From positions 62,001 to 126,000 of the forward strand of contig NZ_JAERRG010000023.1 in the NCBI RefSeq assembly GCF_016741935.1: a stretch of DNA of 64,000 nucleotides, read 5' to 3'. Below, one piece after another: positions 1 through 9,085 of the stretch. A program made the translations under genes and the position numbers. The stretch comes from Streptomyces endocoffeicus. GTDB taxonomy: Bacteria; Actinomycetota; Actinomycetes; Streptomycetales; Streptomycetaceae. Position 1 is the stretch's first letter. Each line of letters begins with the position of its first letter. The notes beneath the pieces were generated by a model that made no database searches, was not told the DNA's origin, and saw only the letters and a list, made by a program, of their open reading frames with translations.

Positions 1-328
1 CTTCGCGGCCGGCCGGGCCTGCCTTGGGGGCGGCCATGAGGGAGACGCCGCTGCCGGGATGCGTGGTCAGGCACAGCGAGCACAGGCTGCGGCGCAGGAA
101 GCCGCGGTTGCCGGAAGCGGAGCGCAGCGACAGGCCGACGAGTTCATCGGCGCGTTCGACGACGAGATACTTGCGATCGGGCGCGGACAGATCGAACCAG
201 CCCAGGAAGTCCAGGTCGTCCCAGTGGTCGAGGTCCGCCAGGTTCTTGGGCAGGGGGAGGCGTTTGGCCTCGCCCTTCGAGCAGTTGGCGAACGAGGTAC
301 GGATGTCGTGCTCGGTCAGGGGTTTCAT
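1..328 (-). CDS. FBP-type treble-clef zinc-finger protein, C-terminus beyond window
   Basis: The reverse-strand frame starts with ATG at 328, behind a GAAGGA ribosome site, and runs off the left edge after about 109 codons. It begins MKPLTEHDIRTSFANCSKGE and later shows a CSLC pair in a treble-clef context followed by GSGVSLMAAPKAG. This is the layout of the FBP family (fibronectin/EF-G-binding zinc-finger proteins), common in Streptomyces at about 150-170 aa. Family members related to FusB bind elongation factor G and some confer fusidic-acid tolerance. A role here is inference only, because the second half, with the remaining zinc ligands, is outside the window. Confidence 0.75.
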   Translation of the reverse strand, partial: MKPLTEHDIRTSFANCSKGEAKRLPLPKNLADLDHWDDLDFLGWFDLSAPDRKYLVVERADELVGLSLRSASGNRGFLRRSLCSLCLTTHPGSGVSLMAAPKAGPAGRE

Positions 329-381
329 GGAGCATCCTTCGAGGGGTGAGGTGGACGGTGGCGGGACACGACCCCGGCTCA

Positions 382-1929
382 CTAGGCCGGTGCGTCGTTT
401 CCGGCGTGCTTCGGCGTCTTGTGCCGTACGGTGAGGCCCGCTACCAGGGCGGCGAGCAGCAGGACGCCCGCCGAGCACCAGTAGGCGACGGAGAAGCCGT
501 GCACCATGCCTTCGTTGAGGGTCGCGCCGCCGTGGGCCGGATCGTGCACGTGCGAGTGGACGTAACGGCTGGTGGCGCCGGTGGCGATGGTGTTGAGCAG
601 TACGGTGCCCAGCGAAGCGCCCATCTGCTGAACGGTGTTGAGGACAGCCGAGGCCACACCGGCGTCCTGCGCGGGCACGCCGGCGGTGGCCGTCGCGTAG
701 ACCGGCATGAAGGTCAGGCCCATGCCCAGACCGAGCAGCAGCAGGGCGGGCAGCACGTGCGGGACGTACTGCGCATGCACGGTCAGGCTGCTGAGCAGCA
801 CCATGCCGGCGGCGGCCAGCACCATGCCGGACGACATCAAGGTGCGCGGCGCCGTGCGTGGCAGCAGGCGGGCCGCGATCTGGGTCGCGCCGATGACGAT
901 ACCGGCTGAAATCGGCACGAAGGCCAGGCCCGTCCGCACCGGCGGGTAGCCGAGGACGACCTGGAGGTAGTACGTCAGGAACAGGAAGACGCCGAACATG
1001 CCGATGGTGGCCAAGCCCATCGTCGCGAGCGATCCGGCCCGGACACGGTCCTTGACGATGCGCAGCGGCAGCAGCGGGCTCGCCGCGCGGCTCTGCCACC
1101 ACACGAAGGCGGCGAGCAAGATCACGCCGGCCACGAGCGGTGTGAGCACCGACGGGCTGGTCCAGCCGCGAGGTTCGGCCTCGCTGAAGCCGTACACGAG
1201 GGCGACGAGCCCGCCGCAGCCCAGCAGCGCGCCCGGCACGTCCAGGTGCCCGCCCCGGCGGCCGGAGCGGTCGCGCAGGAAGGCCGGTGCGCCGAGCAGG
1301 GCGGCCAGCGCGATGGGCACGTTGACGTACAGGGACCAGCGCCAGTTCAGGTACTCGGTCAGCAGACCGCCCACGATCAGCCCGACCGCGCTGCCGCCGC
1401 CGGCCAGCGCACCGTAGACCCCGAACGCCCTGGCCCGCTCCTTGGGGTCGGTGAACGTCGTCGTCAGCAGCGACAGGGCCGAGGGCGCCAGGATCGCCGC
1501 GAACGCACCTTGCAGGGCCCGCGCCGCGAACAGCATCCCGGGACCGGCCGCCGCGCCGCCCAGCGCGGAGGCCGCGGCGAACCCGGCCAGGCCGATGACG
1601 AAGGTGCGCTTGCGGCCCACCAGATCGGCGATCCGGCCGCCGAGCAGCAGCAGCCCGCCGAAGGCCAGCGTGTAGGCGGTGATCACCCACTGCCGGTCGG
1701 CGTCCGACATGCCGAGAGCGCGCTGGGCGGAGGGCAGCGCGATGTTCACGATGGTGCCGTCAAGGATCACCATCAGCTGGGCGAGGGCGATGACAGCCAG
1801 CGCCCACCAGCGCTTCGGATCCGGTGCCGGTGCCGGAGTCGCGGCGGGAACCTCGCGGTCCGGGGAACGGTCGGTGGCCGTGGAAGGGGCGGACGGGAGG
1901 GATTCCCCTCCGGGGCGTTTCTTGCTCAT
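382..1929 (-). CDS. MFS drug exporter, DHA2 (EmrB/QacA) family, 14 TM segments
   Basis: Proton-driven multidrug or toxic-metabolite exporter of the inner membrane. The 515-aa protein has a polar N-terminal tail of about 50 residues and then 14 predicted membrane helices, the usual DHA2 size. Motif A is visible as GGRIADLVGRKRTF between TM2 and TM3. A motif-C-like stretch (GGGSAVGLIVGGLL) sits in TM5, and WRWSLYVNVPI follows it. I chose the ATG at 1929 (MSKKRPGGE) because sequence upstream of it has no membrane-protein character; its ribosome site is weak. No regulator gene is adjacent, although a short palindrome lies about 30 bp upstream. The substrate cannot be read from sequence. Confidence 0.88.
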   Translation of the reverse strand: MSKKRPGGESLPSAPSTATDRSPDREVPAATPAPAPDPKRWWALAVIALAQLMVILDGTIVNIALPSAQRALGMSDADRQWVITAYTLAFGGLLLLGGRIADLVGRKRTFVIGLAGFAAASALGGAAAGPGMLFAARALQGAFAAILAPSALSLLTTTFTDPKERARAFGVYGALAGGGSAVGLIVGGLLTEYLNWRWSLYVNVPIALAALLGAPAFLRDRSGRRGGHLDVPGALLGCGGLVALVYGFSEAEPRGWTSPSVLTPLVAGVILLAAFVWWQSRAASPLLPLRIVKDRVRAGSLATMGLATIGMFGVFLFLTYYLQVVLGYPPVRTGLAFVPISAGIVIGATQIAARLLPRTAPRTLMSSGMVLAAAGMVLLSSLTVHAQYVPHVLPALLLLGLGMGLTFMPVYATATAGVPAQDAGVASAVLNTVQQMGASLGTVLLNTIATGATSRYVHSHVHDPAHGGATLNEGMVHGFSVAYWCSAGVLLLAALVAGLTVRHKTPKHAGNDAPA

Positions 1930-1958
1930 GGCGATCACGCACGTTTCGTGTCGAAGTG

Positions 1959-1970
1959 CTGTCGAGACAG
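1959..1970. promoter_or_regulatory. short palindrome upstream of the DHA2 exporter
   Basis: CTGTC-GA-GACAG, a 12-bp inverted repeat 30 bp upstream of the exporter start, where a repressor site for an efflux gene would be expected. Short palindromes arise by chance in this GC-rich DNA and no regulator is adjacent, so this is only a candidate. Confidence 0.25.
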
Positions 1971-2231
1971 CCGGCCAGGGATGGTCGCAGTGGTGACGAC
2001 GGGCCGGTGTACGCAGCACGGGGACACGGCATGGCGGTGGGGCAGCGGGAACCGCGGACAGCACCCGGGGCCTGCCTCACCAGCTGCGTGTCACTCACGC
2101 CGGCGCTCTTGCCGGTCGTGAGGCGGAGAGTGCCGAGATCACGGTGACCAGCGAAAGAAGGGCCCGTCTTCGGGCACGCGCCCCCGCGGCCCGCGCGGCG
2201 ACGAACCGGGCAGGCCAGGACATCTCGTGAC

Positions 2232-2254
2232 GCGGCATCTCAGGAAGATGCCGC
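2232..2254. terminator. hairpin GCGGCATCT-cagga-AGATGCCGC
   Basis: Perfect 9-bp stem with a 5-nt loop. There is no U-tract on either strand, which is usual for Streptomyces terminators. It lies upstream of the exporter and not behind any intact gene, so its assignment to a transcript is unclear. Confidence 0.3.
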
Positions 2255-2498
2255 AGACAAGAAACAAGAAGGGGGAAGAGTTACCGCGCGCCGCAGAGGA
2301 GGGAGGGCACACGGCCGGAGGCAACTATGGCCGCAACGCATTCGGCACGGTCCATGTCTCTCGCCTCCTTCCGGGCAGGGCACGCGGTGCGTGTCGACGC
2401 CGAGCGCGCCGAGCGGGGCGGCAGAGAACCTGCCGCGCGAAGTCCCGGACAGAATATCCCATCGACGCCACCGCGCGACCGGAATTGCCGACCGCCCG

Positions 2499-2554
2499 CG
2501 CACACGCGGAAGGGGGTTGACGACGGCCGTCGTCAACCCCCTTCCGTGTGTGCG
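2499..2554. repeat. 56-bp near-perfect palindrome without a loop
   Basis: Two 28-bp arms (2499-2526 and 2527-2554) are reverse complements except for one mismatch. The centre is CGACGGCCGTCG and each arm contains GAAGGGGGTTGACGAC. It is far longer than a normal operator. Possible readings are a cruciform-forming bidirectional terminator left from lost convergent genes, or a palindromic mobile or REP-like element. No gene abuts it. Confidence 0.75.
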
Positions 2555-2818
2555 CCCAGCATGGGTGATTGCTCGGGGCGGAAGTCCCTGGGGGAAGAGG
2601 TGGTGCCAACCCCGGGCCGGGAGTACGGACGGGAAGCCGTTGACGATGTCTGACAGCTGCTGGTGCGGTCCCGACACGTATGCGGCCCGGCCGCCGCGGG
2701 GCTTGATGTCCAGCACGACCCAGGTGCCGAGTAGCCCTGCTGCTCTCGCTCGGCCAGAGCGCGGCGTTCCGCTGGGTCGACGTCGTCAGACAGGACGTCG
2801 ACGACCTCGACGTCAGCT

Positions 2819-2945
2819 GCCGTTCAAGCGGGAGGAGAAGCGCAAGGGCGAGGGCCCGCCCAAGTCGGTGCGGCAGCTGATCGAGTCCGGGAACGACGCC
2901 CTCAAGGGGCAGTTGGACCTGGAGCAGCACGGCGGACGGTCCAGC
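2819..2945 (+). pseudogene. IS982-family transposase remnant (C-terminal fragment)
   Basis: The frame encodes about 42 residues including SVRQLIESGNDALKGQLDLE followed by QHGGR. This closely resembles the C-terminal part of Streptomyces IS982-type DDE transposases (consensus from memory: VRQLIESVNDTLKGQLDLEQHGGRT). There is no catalytic core upstream and the frame loses similarity after HGGR, so it is a dead fragment. No terminal inverted repeats were found. The family name is recalled from similarity and not from a search. Confidence 0.6.
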
Positions 2946-2980
2946 GGTCAGGAGCCGAGCGGCTCTGGGCGGGCCTCGCT

Positions 2981-4111
2981 TCACAGTGCCGCGTCGAGTG
3001 CCTTCTCCAGGTCGACGAGCAGGTCGTCGGCGCTCTCGATACCGACGGACAGGCGCAGGACATCGGGGTCGTCCACCGAGTCCACCAGGCTCACGACGTC
3101 ACCGAGGCTGGTGGCCCTGATGAACTGCGTGAAGGTGTCGTAGACCGCGGCTTTGCGTTCCGGCCTGAGCAGTGCGAACGAGAGCATCCCGCCGAAGCGG
3201 TGGCCCCCCGTCAGCCGGCAGGCGAGCTCGTGCGCCGGTGCACTCGGGAGCCCTGGATAGTTGACCATGCTCGTCGCATCGTGCGCGTCGGCGAGTTCGG
3301 CGAGTCGCAGCGCGGTGGCGCTGGCCCGGTCGACTCGCAGTTCAAGCGTGCTCATCCCCTCGATGACGGCGGCGGCGTTGTGCGGGGTGATGATCGTCCC
3401 CAGTCTGCGGCGCAGCACGGCTATCGCGTCCATGGCCGGCCCGCTGCCGGCCAGTGCCCCGGCCAGCACCCGGCCGTGCCCGGCCAGATACTTCGTCGCG
3501 CTGTGGATCACGATGTCGGCGCCGAGTTCGAGCGGCCGGATCAGCACCGGCGTGGCGAAGGTGTTGTCCACCACCGCCAGCGCGTCGTGATCATGGGTGA
3601 TCGCGACGATGGCCTCGATGTCGAGAACGTCGAGCAGAGGGTTGGTGAACTCCTCGAAGAACACCGCGCGGGTGGTGGGGCGGAATGCGGCCTCCAGTGC
3701 CGTCAGGTCTCTCAGATCGACGAACGTCACCTCGCATCCGAAGTCCGGAAGATCGTGCGCCAGCCACTCCCGGCTGTTGACGAAGAGCTGGTCGGACGCG
3801 ATGAAGTGCCCCCCGCGGCGGCCCAGTGCGAGCAGCGCCGTTGTGATCGCCGCCATCCCCGAGGTGAAGGCCAGCGCGCGCGGCGCCGACTCGAGCGACG
3901 CCAGCGTCGACTCGAGCGCGGCGACGGTCGGATTGCGGACCCGCGAATAGTAGTCGTGGACTGACGGGTCCTCGACGGTCCGCTTGTGGGCGGCCATGTC
4001 CGCCATGACGAACGACGCCGTGTCGAAGACCGGAGCCGCGACTGCCCCCAGTGGGTTCGCTCCCCGGCCGTGCAGCAACCTGGTCGCGAGCCCGCGGTCG
4101 TCCTGGTTCAT
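2981..4111 (-). CDS. Cys/Met-metabolism PLP enzyme (cystathionine/methionine gamma-lyase type)
   Basis: Fold-type I PLP enzyme of the trans-sulfuration family: gamma- or beta-elimination or exchange on sulfur amino acids in the cytosol. The 376 aa are family length. Visible landmarks are YSR-x-RNPT at residues 55-61 (phosphate clamp), VDNTFATP at 181-188 (Asp182 to the pyridine nitrogen) and the Schiff-base lysine in SATKYLAGHG (Lys207). It is last in an operon: the upstream M20 gene ends TGA directly before this ATG. With an amidohydrolase and an amino-acid importer, the likely job is C-S bond cleavage of an imported, deacylated sulfur amino acid. A cysteine-conjugate lyase is an alternative to methionine gamma-lyase. 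Confidence 0.88.
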   Translation of the reverse strand: MNQDDRGLATRLLHGRGANPLGAVAAPVFDTASFVMADMAAHKRTVEDPSVHDYYSRVRNPTVAALESTLASLESAPRALAFTSGMAAITTALLALGRRGGHFIASDQLFVNSREWLAHDLPDFGCEVTFVDLRDLTALEAAFRPTTRAVFFEEFTNPLLDVLDIEAIVAITHDHDALAVVDNTFATPVLIRPLELGADIVIHSATKYLAGHGRVLAGALAGSGPAMDAIAVLRRRLGTIITPHNAAAVIEGMSTLELRVDRASATALRLAELADAHDATSMVNYPGLPSAPAHELACRLTGGHRFGGMLSFALLRPERKAAVYDTFTQFIRATSLGDVVSLVDSVDDPDVLRLSVGIESADDLLVDLEKALDAAL

Positions 4112-5349
4112 TCAAGACCCTTCCGATGTTCCCGGCTGCCCGCCGGGAGGCGTGAGCAGAGCCGGTACGTCCACGACGCCGCCGGCGGCCTCGAACTCCT
4201 GGCGGCCGCGTTCCCGTAGCTCGGCGTCGGTGAGGAAGTCGAGCGCGGTCAGGGCCAGGGCCACCGCCCCGTCGACGACCGCCCGGTCGCCCCGCTCCGA
4301 GCCCGCGTACCCGGCGAAGGCCGCAGTGTGGAGCGCGATCTCCGGCGGCGCGATGGCGAGGGTGGGATGGATCGCCGGGACGCGCAGGCTGATGTTGCCC
4401 AGGTCGGTCGAGCCCTGGGCGCTCTGGGGCGCACCCGAGGTCCGCCCGCGCCCGGCCATGTGCACACCAAAGCGGGTGGAGAGTGCGTCGTTGCCGCGCA
4501 CCGGCAGGCATGGCTGGATCCGGTCCCACACCGCGTCGAGCCTGGTCTCCGTGATCAGCGCGGCACCCGCGAGGATGCGCTGTACCCGCTCGCTCAGAGC
4601 AAGGAGCGAGTCCACTTGGGGGGACCGGATCAGCAGCCGCAGCGACGCCCTGGCGGGCACGACGTTGGCGGCCTCGCCCCCTTCTGTGATGACTCCGTGC
4701 ACGCGGTCGGTCTGCGGCATGTGCTGACGCAGGGCGGCGACGCCCTGGTAGGCGGCGACCACGGCGTCGAGGGCGTTGCGGCCGGCCTCGGGCCGGGCCG
4801 AGGCGTGGGCCGGGACCCCGTGGTACGTCGCCTCGACCGAACGCAGCCCGAGCGCGGCGAAGTGGATGTCGTCGCGGTTGGCCGGATGGAGCATGATCGC
4901 GGCGTCGATTCCCGCGAACGCTCCCGCGCGGGCCATGATCTCCTTGCCGGAGCCGTTCTCCTCGGCCGGCGTGCCGAGCAGGACGACCGAGCCGCCCGTC
5001 CCGCCGACCACGTCGAGCAGCCCGAGAAACGCTCCGGCCGCCGCCGCGCCGATGATGTTGTGCCCGCAGCCGTGTCCGATGCCGGGCAGCGCGTCGTACT
5101 CGGCGAGGATCGCGATCCGGGGACCGGCCGGATCACCCGCACGGGCCTCGAGCGAGGTCTCCATGCCGTGAACGCCCACCCGCGCCTCGATCCCGTGCGC
5201 CGTCACCAATTCGGCGATGGCGGCGACGGATCTGTGCTCGGCGAACCCCGGCTCGGCCAGCTCATGGATCATTCGGCTCAGCTCCACCAACTTGGGAGCG
5301 AGCCGCTCGATCCGCTCGGTGACCTGCCGTGCCAGAGTTTCCCGGGCCG

Positions 5350-5353
<4 letters not shown>
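4112..5353 (-). CDS. M20-family metal-dependent amidohydrolase/deacylase
   Basis: Cytosolic zinc-type amidohydrolase of the M20D/AbgB-like group, removing an acyl or aminoacyl group from an amino-acid derivative. It is 413 aa long. Metal-site motifs are GIGHGCGHN (residues 91-99) and PAEENGSGK (129-137), followed by the dimerisation-lid segment beginning YHGVPAHASARPEAG. The GTG start overlaps the stop of the ABC ATPase gene (GTGA), and the stop abuts the PLP-lyase start, so the two enzymes are translated together. N-acetyl-S-alkylcysteine or N-acyl amino acids are plausible substrates, an inference from the neighbouring lyase and importer. Confidence 0.88.
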
Positions 5354-6122
<769 letters not shown>

Positions 6123-6126
<4 letters not shown>

Positions 6127-7022
6127 CGGGTGCCACCCACTCGGCTGAGGCTGCGGCCGAACCGCTTCTCCAGGCGCGCCTGCACCAGAGTGAGCAGCGT
6201 GGTCATGACCAGGTACCAGATGCTGGCGACGATCAGCAGTGGGATCTGCCGGTAGTTGCGCGAGTAGATCTGGGTGACCGATTCGAGCAGGTCCCCGACG
6301 CCGATGACCAGTACGACCGAGGTCATCTTCAGCATCGAGATGAACTGGTTCCCGATCGGTGGGATGATCGCTCGCATCGCCTGCGGCAGGACGACGAACC
6401 GCAGGGTCGCGAGCCGCCCGAGACCCAGCGCGTCCGCGGCCTCCGACTGCCCCGCCGGCACGCTGAGCAGTCCGCCTCTGACGATCTCCGCGACGTATGC
6501 GGCCTCGTTGAACCCGAGGCCGAGCACCGCTGCCGCGAAGATCGGGATCACCTCGTTCGTATCCCAGCTCACCAAGAACTCCCCACCCGGGATGCCCAGC
6601 CCGATCCGGGGGAACAGCGACGCGGCGAACCCCCAGAAGAGCACCTGGACCAGCACCGGCGTACCGCGGAAGAACCAGATGTAGAGCGTCGCCGCGGAGC
6701 GGGGTATCGGGCCCCCCGACTGACGCAGCACGGCGAGGACGACACCGCACACGATGCCGACCGACATGGCGGCGATCGTCAGTTCCAGGGTCACGGCGAT
6801 GCCCCTGAGGACACTGACGTCGAAGAGATAGCGGCCGACCGTCGGCCAGTCGAAGCCCGGGTTGGTGACCAGGATCGCGACGACGAACCCGGCCAGCACC
6901 AGGATCACGGCACCGCCGACCGCCTGCCCGGCGGCCCGCCGCCGGACCGGTTCGTGATCGGCGATGGCGACGAGATCCGCCAGGTCGACCCGGTCGTGGT
7001 GGAAACGGGTGTCGGTGCTCAT
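6123..7022 (-). CDS. polar amino-acid ABC transporter permease (His/Glu/Gln/Arg/opine type)
   Basis: Membrane permease of 299 aa, with about five to six helices after a charged N-terminal tail of 30 residues. The family segment TLELTIAAMSVGIVCG and the cytoplasmic EAA-type loop EAADALGLGRLATLRFVVLP, which docks the ATPase, are both present. Only one permease gene occurs, so the channel is probably a homodimer. A 70-bp gap separates it from the upstream binding-protein gene. The ATG at 7022 fits the family N-terminus. Specificity would come from the lipoprotein; the operon context suggests a sulfur or N-acylated amino acid. Confidence 0.93.
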
Positions 7023-7092
7023 ACGTGTCTCCTCGCCGGCGTTGACCGATGGGCTCGCTGCGCTGTGCCGGTGGGGGCGTCGGCGGACCCAC

Positions 7093-8031
7093 TCATGAGG
7101 TCACCCGGTTGACCTGGGACTTCGTGATCGCGGCGTTGGTGATGTCCCAGCGCTTGAGGATCTTCGCGTAAGTGCCGTCGGCGATCAGAGCGTTGTAGGT
7201 CGCCGCGAGCGCGTTGGCGAGCCGCGCGTCCTTCTTGGGTACCGCGACTCCGACCGGCTCCGGGCTGAGCAGAATGGTGTCAACGGACTTGAAGAGATCG
7301 GGTTGGAGCTTCGCCTGGTAGGCGACCGCCGAGTTGTCGGCGAGCATCGCATCCGCACGCCCGGTGGCCACCGCCTGATTGACGTTGGTCTGCTGCGGCA
7401 CGATCATCGGCTTGATCGCCGGTTTGCCCGCCGCCTTGCACTGGTGCTGGAGGCTGTCCATGTTGCCCTGGGCCTGGGTCGTGCCGGTCTGCGCGGCGAT
7501 GGTGCGTCCGCACAGGTCGAGCGGTTTCCCGATCCCCTTGGGGTTCCCGGCCTTGACCAGTGCGGAAGTGCCTCCCTCGAGGTAGGTGACCAGGTTCAGC
7601 ACTTCCGTGCGCTCGCGGGTGACCGTCCAGGCGGACCAACTGGCGTCGAAGCGATGTGCCTTCAGACCCGCGAGCATTCCGTCGAAGGGCACCTCGACCC
7701 ACTCGAAGCGAAGGCCTGTCCTGGCCGTGATGGCCGAGGCGAAGTCGGCGCCGACACCGATGATCTTCCCTGAGGAACTCTTGAACGCGCTCGGCGGATA
7801 GTTGGGATCGGCAGCGACACGCAGCACGCCGCGCGTGCGGATGTCCTTGGGGAACCTCGCCTGCAACGTTGAGTCGACCGCGCTCTTCACCGCGAGCGGT
7901 GTGGAGGGCAGACCCGCGTTCTTGGGCTGCGCGCCGGTGCCGGCACCGGCGCTGTCGTCGTTGCTGCATGCACTCGTCCCGAGCACCGCCATCGCGACGG
8001 CCGTCGCAGCGATGCCGTGAAGAACTCTCAT
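7093..8031 (-). CDS. ABC importer substrate-binding lipoprotein (SBP family 3)
   Basis: Extracellular, membrane-anchored binding protein that delivers an amino-acid-like ligand to the adjacent permease. The 312-aa product starts MRVLHGIAATAVAMAVLGTS, a lipoprotein signal with the lipobox cysteine directly after (LGTSAC). The family-3 fold follows: RGVLRVAADPNYPPSAF near the mature N-terminus, VGADFASAITARTGL, then the hinge and SVDTILLSPEPVGVAVPK. The longer frame reaching 8535 has no signal peptide or family similarity, so the start at 8031 is preferred. It is first gene of the operon. The 36-bp inverted repeat at 8092-8127 lies 61-96 bp upstream. Confidence 0.93.
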   Translation of the reverse strand: MRVLHGIAATAVAMAVLGTSACSNDDSAGAGTGAQPKNAGLPSTPLAVKSAVDSTLQARFPKDIRTRGVLRVAADPNYPPSAFKSSSGKIIGVGADFASAITARTGLRFEWVEVPFDGMLAGLKAHRFDASWSAWTVTRERTEVLNLVTYLEGGTSALVKAGNPKGIGKPLDLCGRTIAAQTGTTQAQGNMDSLQHQCKAAGKPAIKPMIVPQQTNVNQAVATGRADAMLADNSAVAYQAKLQPDLFKSVDTILLSPEPVGVAVPKKDARLANALAATYNALIADGTYAKILKRWDITNAAITKSQVNRVTS

Positions 8032-8091
8032 CTGCTCACTCCTGTGTCGGTGCTCTGACGAGCAGAGGTCCCGCCCACGGACGGCGGAAGG

Positions 8092-8127
8092 ATCATACCT
8101 ATGATGGATATGGATGATAGGTATGAT
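8092..8127. promoter_or_regulatory. divergent operator, 36-bp inverted repeat
   Basis: The 11-bp outer arms ATCATACCTAT and ATAGGTATGAT are exact reverse complements. Each belongs to a 14-bp block (8092-8105 and 8114-8127) that itself reads ATCAT/ATGAT-N4-ATGAT, with GGATATGG between. The site sits between the importer operon and the GntR gene and is strikingly A/T rich for this DNA, so it is the likely binding site for two dimers of that regulator. Confidence 0.8.
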
Positions 8128-8239
8128 GCTTTCCTCTGACAAGGCCCTGCCAGTACGATCACCTCCGACGGCGCCGGCGCCGCCGCGGAGTTCCGAGCAC
8201 AGGCGTAGGGCCGTCACACGAGGACATCGAGGAGAACAA

Positions 8240-8962
8240 GTGGGCAGGCTCAGCGACCAGGTCGTGGCACAACTGCGACAGGCGATCGTGCACGAGAAGT
8301 ACGCACCGGGCAGCCGGATGCCCACCGCGGAATCGCTCGCGGAATCACTCGGAGTCTCCCGGAGCGTCGTGCGCGACGCTCTGCGGACGTTGTCGTCCAT
8401 GGGGTTGGTCGAGGTACGGCAGGGACACGGCATCTTTGTCGCCGTCCCGCGCGACGACATCCTCACCACCGCCCTGACGCTGCGGATGCAGCGATCGGAG
8501 GTCACCATCGGCGAGGTTCTCGCTGCCCGGGTCACGCTCGAGTCAACACTTGCCGCCGAGGCCGCGCGGGTGTGTGACGATCAGACATTGCAGCCGCTTC
8601 GCAGGCACTTGCGGCGGTTCGAGGACGGGGTCCGGGCCAAGGACTGGCCGACGGCGCACCAGGAGCACTTGCAGTTCCACCTGTCGATCATCAGGGCACT
8701 GCGGCTGCCCGCGCTGGAGTTGCTGATCGAACCGCTTCAGGAGCTGATCATCGTCAGCTCCATCCCCCCGAAGCCGGAGAGCGGCGACCAGTGGGGCATC
8801 GGCTCGCACGACCCGATTGTCGAGGCGCTGGAGTCCGGAGACCCCGAGGCCGCGCGGGCAGCGGTGCGTGATCACTTCCGGTACGCGGAGTCGCCTCCCT
8901 ACCGTGAATACGGCCAGACACTCTTCCGTGACGCCAGGTCGGTCCTCGCCGGCCTCCGTTAG
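8240..8962 (+). CDS. GntR/FadR-family regulator of the adjacent importer-lyase operon
   Basis: Transcription factor of 240 aa: an N-terminal winged helix (residues about 1-70, with PTAESLAESLGVSRSVVRDA as the recognition part and GHGIFVA as the wing) and a C-terminal all-helical FCD ligand-binding domain. The GTG at 8240 is chosen because GAGGAG lies just before it; the frame upstream to 8114 would translate the operator itself. It is divergent from the ABC/M20/lyase operon with a perfect-arm inverted repeat between. Most likely it represses that operon and itself until the imported compound or a product binds the FCD domain. Confidence 0.9.
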   Translation: MGRLSDQVVAQLRQAIVHEKYAPGSRMPTAESLAESLGVSRSVVRDALRTLSSMGLVEVRQGHGIFVAVPRDDILTTALTLRMQRSEVTIGEVLAARVTLESTLAAEAARVCDDQTLQPLRRHLRRFEDGVRAKDWPTAHQEHLQFHLSIIRALRLPALELLIEPLQELIIVSSIPPKPESGDQWGIGSHDPIVEALESGDPEAARAAVRDHFRYAESPPYREYGQTLFRDARSVLAGLR

Positions 8963-9085
8963 GTCTTCCCGGCGGGCCGGTTCGGGGGTCGTCGACGCGG
9001 GCGGTCGTCGCCCAGGGGTCCCCAAGGGGACGGTGTGGTTGGGCAGATCTCGGTGACCGCCGTGGTGCCGATCAGGAGGGCCGGC

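Larger units (their letters stand above)
1930..2980. other. decayed intergenic region between exporter and gamma-lyase operon
   Basis: About 1 kb without a convincing intact gene. It holds a candidate operator (1959-1970), a hairpin (2232-2254), a long palindrome (2499-2554) and a transposase remnant (2819-2945). On the reverse strand between about 2830 and 2560 there are protein-like stretches in two different frames (VDVLSDDVDPAERRALAERE, then LLGTWVVLDIKPRGGRAAY). They look like one frameshifted former gene of unknown family. The arrangement suggests an old insertion site that has decayed. Confidence 0.5.
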
